Shown in pieces: positions 23,811 to 32,448 of a stretch of DNA of 64,000 nucleotides (positions are counted from its first letter, which is position 1; every line of letters starts with the position of its first letter). The notes under the pieces were generated by a model that did not search any database, was not told where the DNA came from, and saw only the letters and a list, made by a program, of their open reading frames with translations. A program made the position numbers and the translations under genes. The DNA is from Gammaproteobacteria bacterium (GTDB lineage Bacteria; Pseudomonadota; Gammaproteobacteria; Enterobacterales; Alteromonadaceae). Location of the stretch: NCBI GenBank assembly GCA_018825965.1, contig JAHKAA010000034.1, positions 62,001 to 126,000 of the forward strand, in the 5' to 3' direction.

Positions 23811-24512
23811 TTAAAATTTTATTGCAACTTTTTTCACTGCAACAACTTCTGCAACTATGGTTCTGTTGGACTGTCTGTTGGTCACCTGAATCTGGTCACC
23901 AAGAATGCCATCCACCTGAGCTATTCCGACCGCTCTGACTTCAAGACCGTTATTCAAACCACTAATTGTAACTATATCGCCTTTACATACAAGACAAAGA
24001 TCCTGCAATGTCACAACTTGTCCTGCAGACAAGCTTCTTTTTACTCTGGCACCCAGCACTGAAGCCGGGTTTTTAATCAGAGAGCCTCGTGCCAGCCGCA
24101 CATCGGCTTGCCCGAGCGTTAACATATCGGCAGTGATCAAAGAACCTAAAGCAATATTTCGCAAACTCACTACAGCTTCTGTTTGTTGGGTAAAACGCAC
24201 TGCAACAAACAGCTGCCATTTTTGTGGGCTTTGACAACGAATTTGCACCGTAGCCTGATTACTGACAGGACCTGCAAAGCTAAAGTGTAAAGGCTGATTA
24301 CATTTTTTATGCCCCAGACGCGAGTCCAGGGCTGAAATCTGACTCTGAGCACCTGCTGGTACTTCTTTTTGTAACTCCAGCCAGTTTTTTGCTTCAGCAG
24401 TCAATTGCTGCGGGCTGAAACTTGCCGCCTGCACTGAAAACGCGGCAGAAAAAACTGTCGCTAACACTGCACAATACAGGGAGGATTTCAAAAAATTATC
24501 GTACATTTTCAT
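23811..24512 (-). CDS. flgA: FlgA, P-ring assembly chaperone
   Basis: A 233-residue periplasmic protein with signal ending near SVQAASF. The C-terminal SAF domain is clear (VSLRNIALGSLITADMLTLGQ, then LGARVKRSLSAGQVVTLQDL and DIVTISGLNNGLEVRAVGIA). FlgA helps FlgI assemble the P ring. ATG at 24512 or 24506 is possible; neither has a strong ribosome-binding site. Divergent from cheV; upstream of flgM in the same direction. Confidence 0.9.
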   Translation of the reverse strand: MKMYDNFLKSSLYCAVLATVFSAAFSVQAASFSPQQLTAEAKNWLELQKEVPAGAQSQISALDSRLGHKKCNQPLHFSFAGPVSNQATVQIRCQSPQKWQLFVAVRFTQQTEAVVSLRNIALGSLITADMLTLGQADVRLARGSLIKNPASVLGARVKRSLSAGQVVTLQDLCLVCKGDIVTISGLNNGLEVRAVGIAQVDGILGDQIQVTNRQSNRTIVAEVVAVKKVAIKF

Positions 24513-24658
24513 ATGGTTTCAGCTATGCTTTATCGGCAAAGGGTTATAACATACTTAAGTATGTCAATTTTCAGTCATTTTTCATTCTAGAGTGACCTAA
24601 GCAAGAATCGTTCCCGATTTTCTAGGACCACTAATTCTTTCAGGCAGGGGAGTCTTCT

Positions 24659-25588
24659 ATGGCGGGTATTCTGGATTCAGTCAATCAGCGCACTCAATTG
24701 GTAGGGCAGAACAGACTGGAGCTTTTATTATTCCGCTTAAATGGTCGTCAGCGTTTTGGTATTAACGTATTTAAAGTACGCGAAGTGCTGCAGTGTCCTC
24801 CTTTAACCGCCATCCCTAAACGCAATAAGTACGTCAGAGGCATAGCTCATATCCGTGGTCAGACTATTTCTGTGATTGATTTAAGTCTGGCAACGGGCGG
24901 CCGTGCTATCGAAAACACCAAAGACTGTTTTATTATCATTGCTGAATATAACCGCTCTGTGCAGGGTTTTTTAGTCCAGTCTGTTGAACGCATTATCAAT
25001 ATCAACTGGGCTTCTATTATGCCGCCGCCAAAAGGCACCGGGGGTAAACAGAGTTACCTGACGGCTATTACCGAAATAGATAAAGAATTGGTTGAAATTA
25101 TCGATGTTGAAAAAATTCTGGAAGAAATTTCACCTTCGCCGACCAGCATCAGCAGCAATGTAATTACGTCGACCATCAGCGAAGATTTGGGCGACAGACT
25201 GATCCTGATTGCCGATGATTCTGCTGTAGCCAGGAATCAGGTAAAACGCGCTTTGGAAGGTTTAGGAGTGCAGATGCATCTGGTGAACAATGGCCGTGAA
25301 GCTTTAACTTATTTACAGGAAACGGCAGCTGCTTGTCAAAATTCGGTCACTGATAAAGTGGGGCTGTTGATTTCTGATATAGAAATGCCTGAAATGGATG
25401 GTTATACCCTGACCGCTGAAATTCGCCTCGATCCAAAACTGAAACCATTGCATGTGATTTTACATACCTCTCTGAGTGGTGTTTTTAACCAGCAGATGGT
25501 ACAAAAAGTGGGCGCAGATGATTTTATTGCGAAGTTTAATCCCGATGAATTAGCCGAATCCGTGCGGAAATGGTTGCATACTGATTAG
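24659..25588 (+). CDS. cheV: CheV, chemotaxis coupling protein with receiver domain
   Basis: A 309-residue fusion of an N-terminal CheW-like domain (about 20-160: LLLFRLNGRQRFGINVFKVREVL, GIAHIRGQTISVIDLS) and a C-terminal response-regulator receiver (about 180-305). The receiver has the acidic ADDSA pair, the phospho-acceptor Asp in ISDIEMPEMDG and the conserved Lys in FIAKF. CheV couples receptors to CheA and helps adaptation. Position before cheR and flgB is common in polar-flagellated gammaproteobacteria. A GGGGAG site precedes the ATG. Confidence 0.94.
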   Translation: MAGILDSVNQRTQLVGQNRLELLLFRLNGRQRFGINVFKVREVLQCPPLTAIPKRNKYVRGIAHIRGQTISVIDLSLATGGRAIENTKDCFIIIAEYNRSVQGFLVQSVERIININWASIMPPPKGTGGKQSYLTAITEIDKELVEIIDVEKILEEISPSPTSISSNVITSTISEDLGDRLILIADDSAVARNQVKRALEGLGVQMHLVNNGREALTYLQETAAACQNSVTDKVGLLISDIEMPEMDGYTLTAEIRLDPKLKPLHVILHTSLSGVFNQQMVQKVGADDFIAKFNPDELAESVRKWLHTD

Positions 25589-25595
25589 AGGTTTT

Positions 25596-26435
25596 ATGTT
25601 AGTGGCAAACAAAGAACTGCAGGAAAGTGAATATCGTCTGTTTCGGGATTTTCTCGAGCAACAGTGCGGTATTGTGTTGGGCGACAACAAACAGTATCTG
25701 GTCAAAAGCCGTCTTGCGCCTTTGATGCAGCGCTTTGGCTTGTCGTCTTTGTCAGAGTTACTGAACAAAACCTTAAGCCCCTTTGAGCGGCAATTGCGTT
25801 CCGCTGTGATAGACGCTATGACCACAAACGAAACCTTGTGGTTTCGTGATAGTTACCCTTATGAGCTTCTGAAAAAACAAATTCTGCCTGAATTTGAGAA
25901 AACTCAGAAAACCGTCAAAATTTGGTCGGCTGCCAGTTCCTCTGGTCAGGAACCTTATTCAATTGCGATGACGGGTCTGGAATACCAGCAAGGCAGGCCT
26001 TCGGCTTTTCCAATGGGCCTGCATATTCTGGGCACTGATATCTCCAACGCCATGCTGGAGCATTGCCAGCGCGCTGAATATGACGGTTTGGCTTTATCCC
26101 GTGGCTTATCACCGGAGCGTCGCAGTAAATTTTTTGACGATTCCGGCAACGGCATGATGCGGCTAAAAGATGCCGTTCGAAAAAACGTTTCGTTCCGCCA
26201 TTTAAACCTGTTAGACAGCTACACCCTGCTGGGCAAGTTTGATATTATTTTCTGTCGCAACGTACTGATCTATTTTTCCCCCGAAGTAAAAATGAAAATC
26301 ATCAAACAGTTCTCGCAAGCGTTAAACCCGCGTGGTTACTTGTTTCTTGGTGCTTCAGAATCCCTTTCCAGCCTGAACAACGACTTTGATATGGTGCGTT
26401 GTAATCCGGGCATTGTGTACCGAAAAAAAGTCTGA
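25596..26435 (+). CDS. cheR: CheR, chemoreceptor glutamate methyltransferase
   Basis: A 279-residue enzyme with a helical N-terminal CheR domain (about 10-85) and a SAM-binding domain (MTTNETLWFRDSYPYELL, VKIWSAASSSGQEPYSIAM, ILGTDISNAML, FDIIFCRNVLIYFSPEVK). It methylates receptor glutamates using SAM during adaptation. It follows cheV by 7 bases. The NETLWFR and CRNVLIYF motifs are diagnostic. No pentapeptide-binding extension is obvious. Confidence 0.94.
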   Translation: MLVANKELQESEYRLFRDFLEQQCGIVLGDNKQYLVKSRLAPLMQRFGLSSLSELLNKTLSPFERQLRSAVIDAMTTNETLWFRDSYPYELLKKQILPEFEKTQKTVKIWSAASSSGQEPYSIAMTGLEYQQGRPSAFPMGLHILGTDISNAMLEHCQRAEYDGLALSRGLSPERRSKFFDDSGNGMMRLKDAVRKNVSFRHLNLLDSYTLLGKFDIIFCRNVLIYFSPEVKMKIIKQFSQALNPRGYLFLGASESLSSLNNDFDMVRCNPGIVYRKKV

Positions 26436-26444
26436 CAAAAAATC

Positions 26445-26460
26445 TGGCCTGAGTTTTGCT
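26445..26460 (+). promoter_or_regulatory. Sigma-54 promoter of flgBCDE
   Basis: TGGCCTGAGTTTTGCT, with GG and GC 10 bases apart, begins 10 bases after the cheR stop and is 36 bases before the flgB start. Confidence 0.78.
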
Positions 26461-26496
26461 TAGTATTTGCCATCTCTGAAAAACAGGATGGCAATA

Positions 26497-26898
26497 ATGG
26501 CAATCAGCTTTGAAAAAGCATTTGGGCTTCACCCTGATGCATTACTGATCCGCGACAAGCGTTCTCAGGTCCTGGCCGAAAATATCGCAAATGCCGATAC
26601 TCCGGGTTACAAGGCAAAAGACATGGATTTTCAAACCGCTTTGGCAGGTGCTCAGTCGCGCCAATCGGGTTCGCTTGGCCGCACTGATCCGAAGCATTTT
26701 GAAATTTCCACAGCCCGCCATGCTGAGTCTCAGTATCGTATTCCCAATCAGCCTGACACAGGGGATGGCAATACGGTTGACATCCACGAAGAGCGAAATG
26801 CTTTTACCCGCAACAGTATGGAATATCAGACCACGCTGAATTTCCTGAATAGTCGGATCAGCGGCCTGAAAAAAGCCATTACCGGAGGATCTCAATAA
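26497..26898 (+). CDS. flgB: FlgB, proximal rod protein
   Basis: A 133-residue rod subunit. ATG 26497 (MAISFEKAFGLHPDALLIR) is preferred, since AGGA at 26485-26488 has suitable spacing; an ATG at 26488 is also in frame. It shows the rod N-terminal motif LAENIANADTPGYKAKDMDF and the C-terminal heptads NSMEYQTTLNFLNSRISGLKKAI. FlgB forms the base of the rod at the MS ring. Its stop overlaps the start of a small duplicated flgC-like frame. Confidence 0.93.
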   Translation: MAISFEKAFGLHPDALLIRDKRSQVLAENIANADTPGYKAKDMDFQTALAGAQSRQSGSLGRTDPKHFEISTARHAESQYRIPNQPDTGDGNTVDIHEERNAFTRNSMEYQTTLNFLNSRISGLKKAITGGSQ

Positions 26899-26951
26899 TG
26901 AGCCTACATAAAGTTTTTGATATTGCTGTTACTGGAGTATGTCAGTCATGA
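26898..26951 (+). pseudogene. Mini-ORF, degenerate duplicate of the flgC 5' end
   Basis: ATG at 26898 overlaps the flgB stop, and the frame encodes MSLHKVFDIAVTGVCQS before TGA, which overlaps the flgC ATG. The peptide parallels the FlgC N-terminus MSLYNIFDIAGSGMSAQ. The DNA also aligns, with a 2-base insertion before ATGTCAG that shifts the frame. It looks like a partial tandem duplication of about 45 bases. It may act as a coupling leader, because it carries ribosomes from flgB to flgC. No protein function is expected. Confidence 0.6.
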
Positions 26952-27364
26952 GTTTATATAACATTTTTGATATAGCCGGAAGCGGAATGTCAGCGCAACA
27001 AGTACGGCTGAATACCACCGCCAGTAATATGGCCAATGCCAACAGCGTCAGCAGCAGCATTGATCAAACGTACAGAGCCCGTCATCCGGTTTTTGCTACA
27101 GCACTTGAAAATGCTCAGCAAGGTCAGGCAGGTGCCAAGGTGCAGGTGTTAGGTATTGTTGAGTCTGATGCGCCACTGAATGTGGAATATGCGCCTCATC
27201 ATCCTTTGTCTGACGAAAAAGGCTACATCTACAAGCCCAACGTGAACATTATGGAGGAAATGGCCAACATGATTTCAGCCTCACGCTCTTACGAAACCAA
27301 TGTGCAGGTAGCAGATGCTGCCAAACAATTGGTCAGTCGGACGCTGATGATGGGCCAAAGGTAA
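26948..27364 (+). CDS. flgC: FlgC, proximal rod protein
   Basis: A 138-residue rod subunit. ATG 26948 is used (MSLYNIFDIAGSGMSAQ), with GGAG at 26934-26937 upstream. It has the rod signature TTASNMANANSVSSS and the C-terminal coil PNVNIMEEMANMISASRSYETNVQVADAAKQLVSRTL. It overlaps the stop of the mini-ORF by ATGA, so flgC translation is probably coupled to it. flgD follows after 10 bases. Confidence 0.94.
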   Translation: MSLYNIFDIAGSGMSAQQVRLNTTASNMANANSVSSSIDQTYRARHPVFATALENAQQGQAGAKVQVLGIVESDAPLNVEYAPHHPLSDEKGYIYKPNVNIMEEMANMISASRSYETNVQVADAAKQLVSRTLMMGQR

Positions 27365-27374
27365 GGGGTAAGGC

Positions 27375-28124
27375 ATGAGTAATGTAACCAATGATAAAAG
27401 TGCTTTAGATGGTATGTATTGGGGGGAAAAACCCACTACGCCTGAATCTGAAGGCAATGGCGCTTTAACCCAGTCAGATTTTTTTGCGCTTTTAACGCAA
27501 CAGCTGGCTTATCAGGATCCAACCAAGCCGGTTGAAAACGATCAGATGATAGCGCAGATGACTAACTTTACTATGGCCGATGGTATTTCCCAGATGAATA
27601 CCAACTTTAAGGATTTCGCCACCTCCATGAACTCCAGCCAGGCTTTGCAGGCTTCATCTTTGGTGGGGCAGTATGTGTTGGTGAAGTCGGACAAAATCGA
27701 GTTCGATGGTGAAAATACTATGGTGGCCAGCGCTAATTTTCCTGAAAATGCCACTAACGTCAAAGTCCGGATTAAAAACGCTGATGGAGTGGTGGTGCGG
27801 TCGGTCAGTATCCCTGATTCGGATTCTGTTGCAGGGCGCTTACAACTGCCGTGGAACGGAGCTACAGATACTCAGGCATTAAATGAAGATGGCACTCCAA
27901 AGGTCAATGACAAAGGAGAACCTGTCATGGAGTTAGCTCCTAAAGGTGTGTACAGCATTGAAGTGGAGGGTTCTATTGCAGGTAAAAATGAAGCGATAGT
28001 GACCTCAGTTTACGCCCCTGTCACCAGTATTACTTTAGGCAACGGTACCACTCAGGGCCTGTTGTTAAATGTGCTTGGCCAAGGCCAGAAAAAATTATCT
28101 GATATTGAAGAAATTGCAACCTAG
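27375..28124 (+). CDS. flgD: FlgD, hook-capping protein
   Basis: A 249-residue hook assembly scaffold. The N-terminal region has the conserved LTQSDFFALLTQQLAYQDPTKP and NDQMIAQMTNFTMADGI segments; the C-terminal half has a tudor/FlgD Ig-like hook-cap domain (about 85-235). FlgD caps the growing hook and is discarded when FlgK arrives. It sits between flgC and flgE in the usual order, and its length is normal. Confidence 0.93.
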   Translation: MSNVTNDKSALDGMYWGEKPTTPESEGNGALTQSDFFALLTQQLAYQDPTKPVENDQMIAQMTNFTMADGISQMNTNFKDFATSMNSSQALQASSLVGQYVLVKSDKIEFDGENTMVASANFPENATNVKVRIKNADGVVVRSVSIPDSDSVAGRLQLPWNGATDTQALNEDGTPKVNDKGEPVMELAPKGVYSIEVEGSIAGKNEAIVTSVYAPVTSITLGNGTTQGLLLNVLGQGQKKLSDIEEIAT

Positions 28125-28148
28125 TCAATGAATGAATTGAGGTGATCT

Positions 28149-29498
28149 ATGAGTTTTAATATAGCGTTAAGCGGTCTGGCTGCGGCTCAGAAGGATATTG
28201 ATACTACAGCGAATAACATCGCCAACGTCAATACCACAGGTTTTAAAGAATCCCGTGCTGAGTTTGCAGATGTGTATGCTGCCTCGGTATTTAGTTCCAA
28301 CAAAACAAAAGTAGGGGATGGTGTTACGACCTCTAAAGTGGCACAGCAGTTTTCTCAGGGCTCGTTAAGATTTACCAATAACTCGCTGGATATGGCGATT
28401 ACAGGTGATGGCTTTTTTGCCATCTCTCCTGAAATTGGTGCCCGTGATTATTCTTACACCAGAGCCGGTGCTTTTAAACTGGATAAAAACAATTTTATCT
28501 CAGACAACAACGGTGGTTTCCTGCAGGGCTTTCCTGTGAATCCGGCCAATGGTAACACCACTTCAGTTAGTTTAAGTACCACTCAGCCTATTCAGATCCC
28601 AAATACAGCTGGTGCACCCCGGGCAACGTCCAACGTTTATGTGACAATGAACGTGGACTCCCGTAATACGCCACCCACTGTTGCTTTTAACCCAACAGAT
28701 CAGGCCAGCTATAATGCCACCACTTCTACCACAATTTACGATAGTTTAGGTGAACCTCATATTCTGACTATGTATTTCCGTCGTGAGGCACCAACCTTGA
28801 ATAACGATTGGGAGGTGTATGCGGTATTGGATGACAACAATACAGTTCCGGCATCTCCTGCCGGTGGCCCTTTGACACCCAACTCTGCTATTGGTCCTAT
28901 CGTCATGGATTTTGATGCCACAGGTGTTCCATCTCTGCCTACTACAGCCTCTTTGCCTAACCTGGTCCTGCCAGCTGGTGTAGGTACAGGATTAAATGAC
29001 CCTCTGAACGGCTATTTAACCAATGGCGCTCAGTTCAACAATGATATTACAGTCCAGTTCCGCGATGAAAGTGGTACTAAGTTACCGACTCAGTATGCCT
29101 CAAAATTTGAAGTGGGCGCTTTGGGCCAGGACGGTACTACAGTAGGTCGTTTAACCAGCGTGGATATTGACGCCGCAGGTAAAGTTATGGCGTCTTACTC
29201 TAATGGCGATCAAACTTATTTAGCTCAGGTGGCTATGGTGAAATTCGCCAATCCCCAGGGCTTAACTCAGGCTGGCAATACCTCATGGCGTGAAAGTTTA
29301 TTGTCAGGGGAGGCTTTGGCTGGTGAAGCAAACTCAGGGACTTTTGGTTCTATTAATGCGTCAGCCCTTGAAGCCTCTAACGTCAATTTGACCAATGAGC
29401 TGGTTGATTTAATTGCAGCTCAGCGTAACTTCCAGGCCAACTCCAGAGCACTGGAAGTGAACAGTACATTACAAAACACAGTACTGCAGATCCGTTAA
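28149..29498 (+). CDS. flgE: FlgE, flagellar hook protein
   Basis: A 449-residue hook subunit. N-terminus MSFNIALSGLAAAQKDIDTT with NNIANVNTTGFKESRAEFADV; C-terminus LEASNVNLTNELVDLIAAQRNFQANSRALEVNSTLQNTVLQIR. Between them lie the variable D1-D2 beta domains (about 80-390). It ends the sigma-54-driven flgBCDE operon; a strong terminator follows. Confidence 0.95.
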   Translation: MSFNIALSGLAAAQKDIDTTANNIANVNTTGFKESRAEFADVYAASVFSSNKTKVGDGVTTSKVAQQFSQGSLRFTNNSLDMAITGDGFFAISPEIGARDYSYTRAGAFKLDKNNFISDNNGGFLQGFPVNPANGNTTSVSLSTTQPIQIPNTAGAPRATSNVYVTMNVDSRNTPPTVAFNPTDQASYNATTSTTIYDSLGEPHILTMYFRREAPTLNNDWEVYAVLDDNNTVPASPAGGPLTPNSAIGPIVMDFDATGVPSLPTTASLPNLVLPAGVGTGLNDPLNGYLTNGAQFNNDITVQFRDESGTKLPTQYASKFEVGALGQDGTTVGRLTSVDIDAAGKVMASYSNGDQTYLAQVAMVKFANPQGLTQAGNTSWRESLLSGEALAGEANSGTFGSINASALEASNVNLTNELVDLIAAQRNFQANSRALEVNSTLQNTVLQIR

Positions 29499-29510
29499 TA
29501 ACCTGATCAG

Positions 29511-29542
29511 AAAAACCCAAAGTCTTTTGCTTTGGGTTTTTT
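29511..29542 (+). terminator. Intrinsic terminator after flgE
   Basis: AAAAACCCAAAG pairs with CTTTGGGTTTTT around a 7-base loop, with the T-run merging into the 3' arm. It divides flgBCDE from the flgF operon. Confidence 0.9.
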
Positions 29543-29625
29543 ATTCGCTTAAATTTAGTTTTGTAACCAAAGCGGGTTCAGACAGAACTTCGTCAGCAGG
29601 ATCCATATGATGGTACGGGGTGGTT

Positions 29626-30045
29626 ATGAAGTTCCTGAATGCCTTTGTTTTTAGCCTGTTTGTGGCATTTTCATCCGGGGCGAAGGAAGACTCTGCCAAA
29701 GAGCGGGATCTGTTGGTAACCACTGATTTTGTGCTTAACGCAGGCGAGTCTCAAAGCCGCATCATTGATATTCAGAAGCCTGAACATGCCTCTCACTTTG
29801 TGATGCTTGGATTTAATCCGGTGAAGGTTTTGTCCGTCAGTTGTACTTTGCATTTGTATGGCCCATCCACTGTGCTGCTGGGGCGCTATAACTGCGCTGA
29901 ACAGCAGGTTCACTATTTTAAAACACCTTTGCCGGCATCAGCTCAGTACAAAGCGCATATTGAAGTCACAAACTCAAATTTCACGAAGGCACGGACTGCA
30001 TTTTCAGTGATCAACAGATTCAAATTTATAACCTCAGCTCCTTAG
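29626..30045 (+). CDS. Secreted protein of unknown function inserted between flgE and flgF
   Basis: A 139-residue protein. The ATG at 29626 has GGGGTGG upstream and gives a signal peptide MKFLNAFVFSLFVAFSSGA. The mature part looks all-beta (FVLNAGESQSRIIDI, HFVMLGFNPVKVLSVSCTLHLYG, VHYFKTPLP, YKAHIEVTNSNF) and has two cysteines about 25 residues apart, possibly a disulfide. It belongs to no family I recognise. It is flanked by the flgE terminator and the flgF sigma-54 promoter, so it is probably a separate unit. It may be flagellum-related or simply a passenger gene. Confidence 0.6.
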   Translation: MKFLNAFVFSLFVAFSSGAKEDSAKERDLLVTTDFVLNAGESQSRIIDIQKPEHASHFVMLGFNPVKVLSVSCTLHLYGPSTVLLGRYNCAEQQVHYFKTPLPASAQYKAHIEVTNSNFTKARTAFSVINRFKFITSAP

Positions 30046-30141
30046 TCTGATCTGAACCCACTTTTTCTATTCTTTAACCTTCCTTTAAATACATGGACTT
30101 AGAGCTCATCTTCTTTATATGCCGCTTTGCATCCCTTTTCT

Positions 30142-30157
30142 TGGCATTAGTCTTGCT
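30142..30157 (+). promoter_or_regulatory. Sigma-54 promoter of flgFGHIJ
   Basis: TGGCATTAGTCTTGCT, with GG and GC 10 bases apart, begins 48 bases before the flgF ATG. It restarts transcription after the flgE terminator. Confidence 0.8.
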
Positions 30158-30189
30158 TTAATTAACTTATCTCAAGTGGAGGCCTGACT

Positions 30190-30933
30190 ATGGACCATTT
30201 ACTTTATATCGCAATGAGCGGTGCCAAAGAGAATATGAATGGCATCAGCATTAAAGCGAACAACCTTGCAAACAGCACTACAACAGGCTTTAAAGCTGAT
30301 TTAGAGCAGGCCAGGGCTATGCAGGCATTTGGTGAAGGTTTACCTACCAGGGTGTTTTCACTGACTGAACGACCAGGTCAAAATTTTGACGATGGCGCTT
30401 TTATTATCACTGAGCGTGAACTGGATGTGGCAGTGCAGGGCAAAGGCTGGTTGTCAGTACAGGATGCTGAAGGCAATGAAGCGTATACCAGAGCAGGCAA
30501 TTTGCAACTTAGCTCCACAGGTATGCTGCAAACCGCTTCAGGCCTAAGCGTGATAGGTGCTGATGGTCCGGTTCAGATCCCTCTGCCTATTAGCAAAATG
30601 GAAATTAATGAAGATGGCACCATTAGTGTCAGACCCGAAGGCGCACCTGCTAATGCGATGCAGGAAGTCGCACGGCTGAAGCTGGTCAAACCTGAATTTC
30701 AGGACATTGAAAAAGGCACAGACGGTTTGTTCCGGCGTAAAGATGGTGAAGTCGCAGAATTAGATGAAACGGTCAGAGTGCTGAGCGGTGCAGTGGAAGG
30801 CAGTAACGTCAATGCAGTGGGCGAAATGACCCAGATGATCAGTTTACAGCGTCAGTTTGAAGTTCAGATCAAAATGATGAAAACGGCCGAAGATATTGAT
30901 CGGCAACATAACCAAATGATGAGAATAATCTAA
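30190..30933 (+). CDS. flgF: FlgF, proximal rod protein
   Basis: A 247-residue rod subunit: MDHLLYIAMSGAKENMNGIS, then NNLANSTTTGFKADLEQARAM, LDVAVQGKGWLSVQDAEGNEAYTRAGNLQLS and the C-terminal VEGSNVNAVGEMTQMISLQRQFE. FlgF lies at the top of the proximal rod, below FlgG. A GGAGG-like site precedes the ATG. First gene of a sigma-54 operon with flgGHIJ. Confidence 0.94.
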   Translation: MDHLLYIAMSGAKENMNGISIKANNLANSTTTGFKADLEQARAMQAFGEGLPTRVFSLTERPGQNFDDGAFIITERELDVAVQGKGWLSVQDAEGNEAYTRAGNLQLSSTGMLQTASGLSVIGADGPVQIPLPISKMEINEDGTISVRPEGAPANAMQEVARLKLVKPEFQDIEKGTDGLFRRKDGEVAELDETVRVLSGAVEGSNVNAVGEMTQMISLQRQFEVQIKMMKTAEDIDRQHNQMMRII

Positions 30934-30955
30934 GGCTTAAGCCTGGGAGGTTAGC

Positions 30956-31744
30956 ATGCATCCAGCTTTATGGATCAGTAAAACCGGTTTGGACGCGAAG
31001 CAGCGTGATATTTCGGTGATTTCAAACAACCTGGCCAACGCCAGCACTATAGGTTTTAAAAAGAGCCGTGCTGTATTTGAAGACTTGTTGTATCAGAACA
31101 TCAACCAGCCAGGCGGGCGCTCCTCGCAAAACTCAGAGTTGCCCAACGGCCTGATGTTAGGTGCAGGTACTAAAGTAGTGGCCACTCAGAAAAGCTTTAC
31201 TCAAGGCAATATGATCACCACTGAAGGCAGCCTGGATGTGATGATCCAGGGCCATGGCTTTTTTGAAGTTCTGATGCCGGATGGCACTATTTCTTACAGC
31301 CGCAATGGTCAGTTCACCACAGACAGTGAAGGCAACCTGGTCACTTCAGGCGCGGGTTACCAAATTCAACCGAATATAGTTATTCCTGAAGATGCACAAA
31401 GCATCACTATTTCTCAGGACGGTGAAGTCTCAGTGCGTTTACCTGGTCAGGTGGATCAGGCCGTGTTAGGCCAGCTGACAGTGACTAACTTTGTGAATCC
31501 GGCTGGTTTAGAGCCTGTTGGACAAAACTTATTTACGGCAACAGCAGCCAGTGGTGATCCGGTGCAAGGTATTCCGGGCCTGGAGGGCCGGGGTATTTTA
31601 GTCCAGGGCGCCCTGGAAACTTCAAACGTCAATGTGACCGAAGAGCTGGTCAGCCTGATTGAAAGTCAACGGGTTTATGAAATGAATTCCAAAGTCATTT
31701 CAACTGTTGATCAGATGCTGGGCACCATGATCCAGCAACTGTAG
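30956..31744 (+). CDS. flgG: FlgG, distal rod protein
   Basis: A 262-residue distal rod subunit of standard length: MHPALWISKTGLDAKQRDIS, NNLANASTIGFKKSRAVFEDLLYQ, ASTEGSLDVMIQ-like core (TTEGSLDVMIQGHGFFEV), and the C-terminal LETSNVNVTEELVSLIESQRVYEMNSKVISTVDQML. A GGGAGG site precedes the ATG. FlgG completes the rod through the LP ring. Confidence 0.96.
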   Translation: MHPALWISKTGLDAKQRDISVISNNLANASTIGFKKSRAVFEDLLYQNINQPGGRSSQNSELPNGLMLGAGTKVVATQKSFTQGNMITTEGSLDVMIQGHGFFEVLMPDGTISYSRNGQFTTDSEGNLVTSGAGYQIQPNIVIPEDAQSITISQDGEVSVRLPGQVDQAVLGQLTVTNFVNPAGLEPVGQNLFTATAASGDPVQGIPGLEGRGILVQGALETSNVNVTEELVSLIESQRVYEMNSKVISTVDQMLGTMIQQL

Positions 31745-31754
31745 GAGTGAGTAG

Positions 31755-32435
31755 ATGAACAAGTTAATTTTAGTGGTACTTACGCTGCAGCTGTGTGTTG
31801 GCTGTGCAGGCAGCTTCAATGAGCCTATGCCGGATGATCCTAATTTTGCGCCTCTGCCACCAGAGCCAGAAGCAGTTCCGCTGTCGAACAATGGCTCCTT
31901 GTTTGCTCAGGGCTTGTCCAATGGCCTGTACTCAGACAACAAAGCCCGTCGTCCGGGTGACATTATTACTGTAGTGCTGAAAGAAAATACTCAGGCTTCT
32001 AAAACGGCTAAAACAGAGTTTGGTAAAGACAGCTCCGCCAGTTTTGATCCTATGATAGGTTTAGCTGGCCGTGAGGTCAGTGCTCTTGGCAACACGCTGC
32101 AGTTTGGTGCCAGTTCCGCCTCTGATTTTAAAGGCGACTCCAAAGCTGACCAAAGCAACAGCTTAGTCGGTGATATTTCGGTGAACGTGTTGAGGGTGAT
32201 GGCCAACGGTAATCTGGTGATCCGCGGTGAAAAATGGCTGACGCTGAATACAGGTAAAGAATTTATCCGTTTAACAGGTGTTATTCGTGCTGAGGATATT
32301 GATTCGCGGAACACTGTCCAGTCGACCAAAATTGCCAATGCCCGTATTGAATACAGTGGCACTGGCGCAACCCATGGTGGGCAGGGCCCGGGTTGGTTAA
32401 CCCGCTTCTTTAATGGCGTGTTGTGGCCGTTTTAA
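31755..32435 (+). CDS. flgH: FlgH, L-ring lipoprotein
   Basis: A 226-residue outer-membrane lipoprotein with lipobox CVGC (Cys17). FlgH motifs include [71 protein letters not shown] and the end [16 protein letters not shown]. It forms the L ring around the rod. It sits 10 bases after flgG and 13 bases before the preferred flgI start. Confidence 0.95.
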   Translation: MNKLILVVLTLQLCVGCAGSFNEPMPDDPNFAPLPPEPEAVPLSNNGSLFAQGLSNGLYSDNKARRPGDIITVVLKENTQASKTAKTEFGKDSSASFDPMIGLAGREVSALGNTLQFGASSASDFKGDSKADQSNSLVGDISVNVLRVMANGNLVIRGEKWLTLNTGKEFIRLTGVIRAEDIDSRNTVQSTKIANARIEYSGTGATHGGQGPGWLTRFFNGVLWPF

Positions 32436-32448
32436 TACAGGTGAAATG

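Noticed and set aside
24523..24560. GCCGATAA on the minus strand before flgA, like a sigma-28 -10 element
   Set aside because: No TAAAG-like -35 at the right spacing (AAGTATGT instead), and the start would leave almost no leader before flgA.
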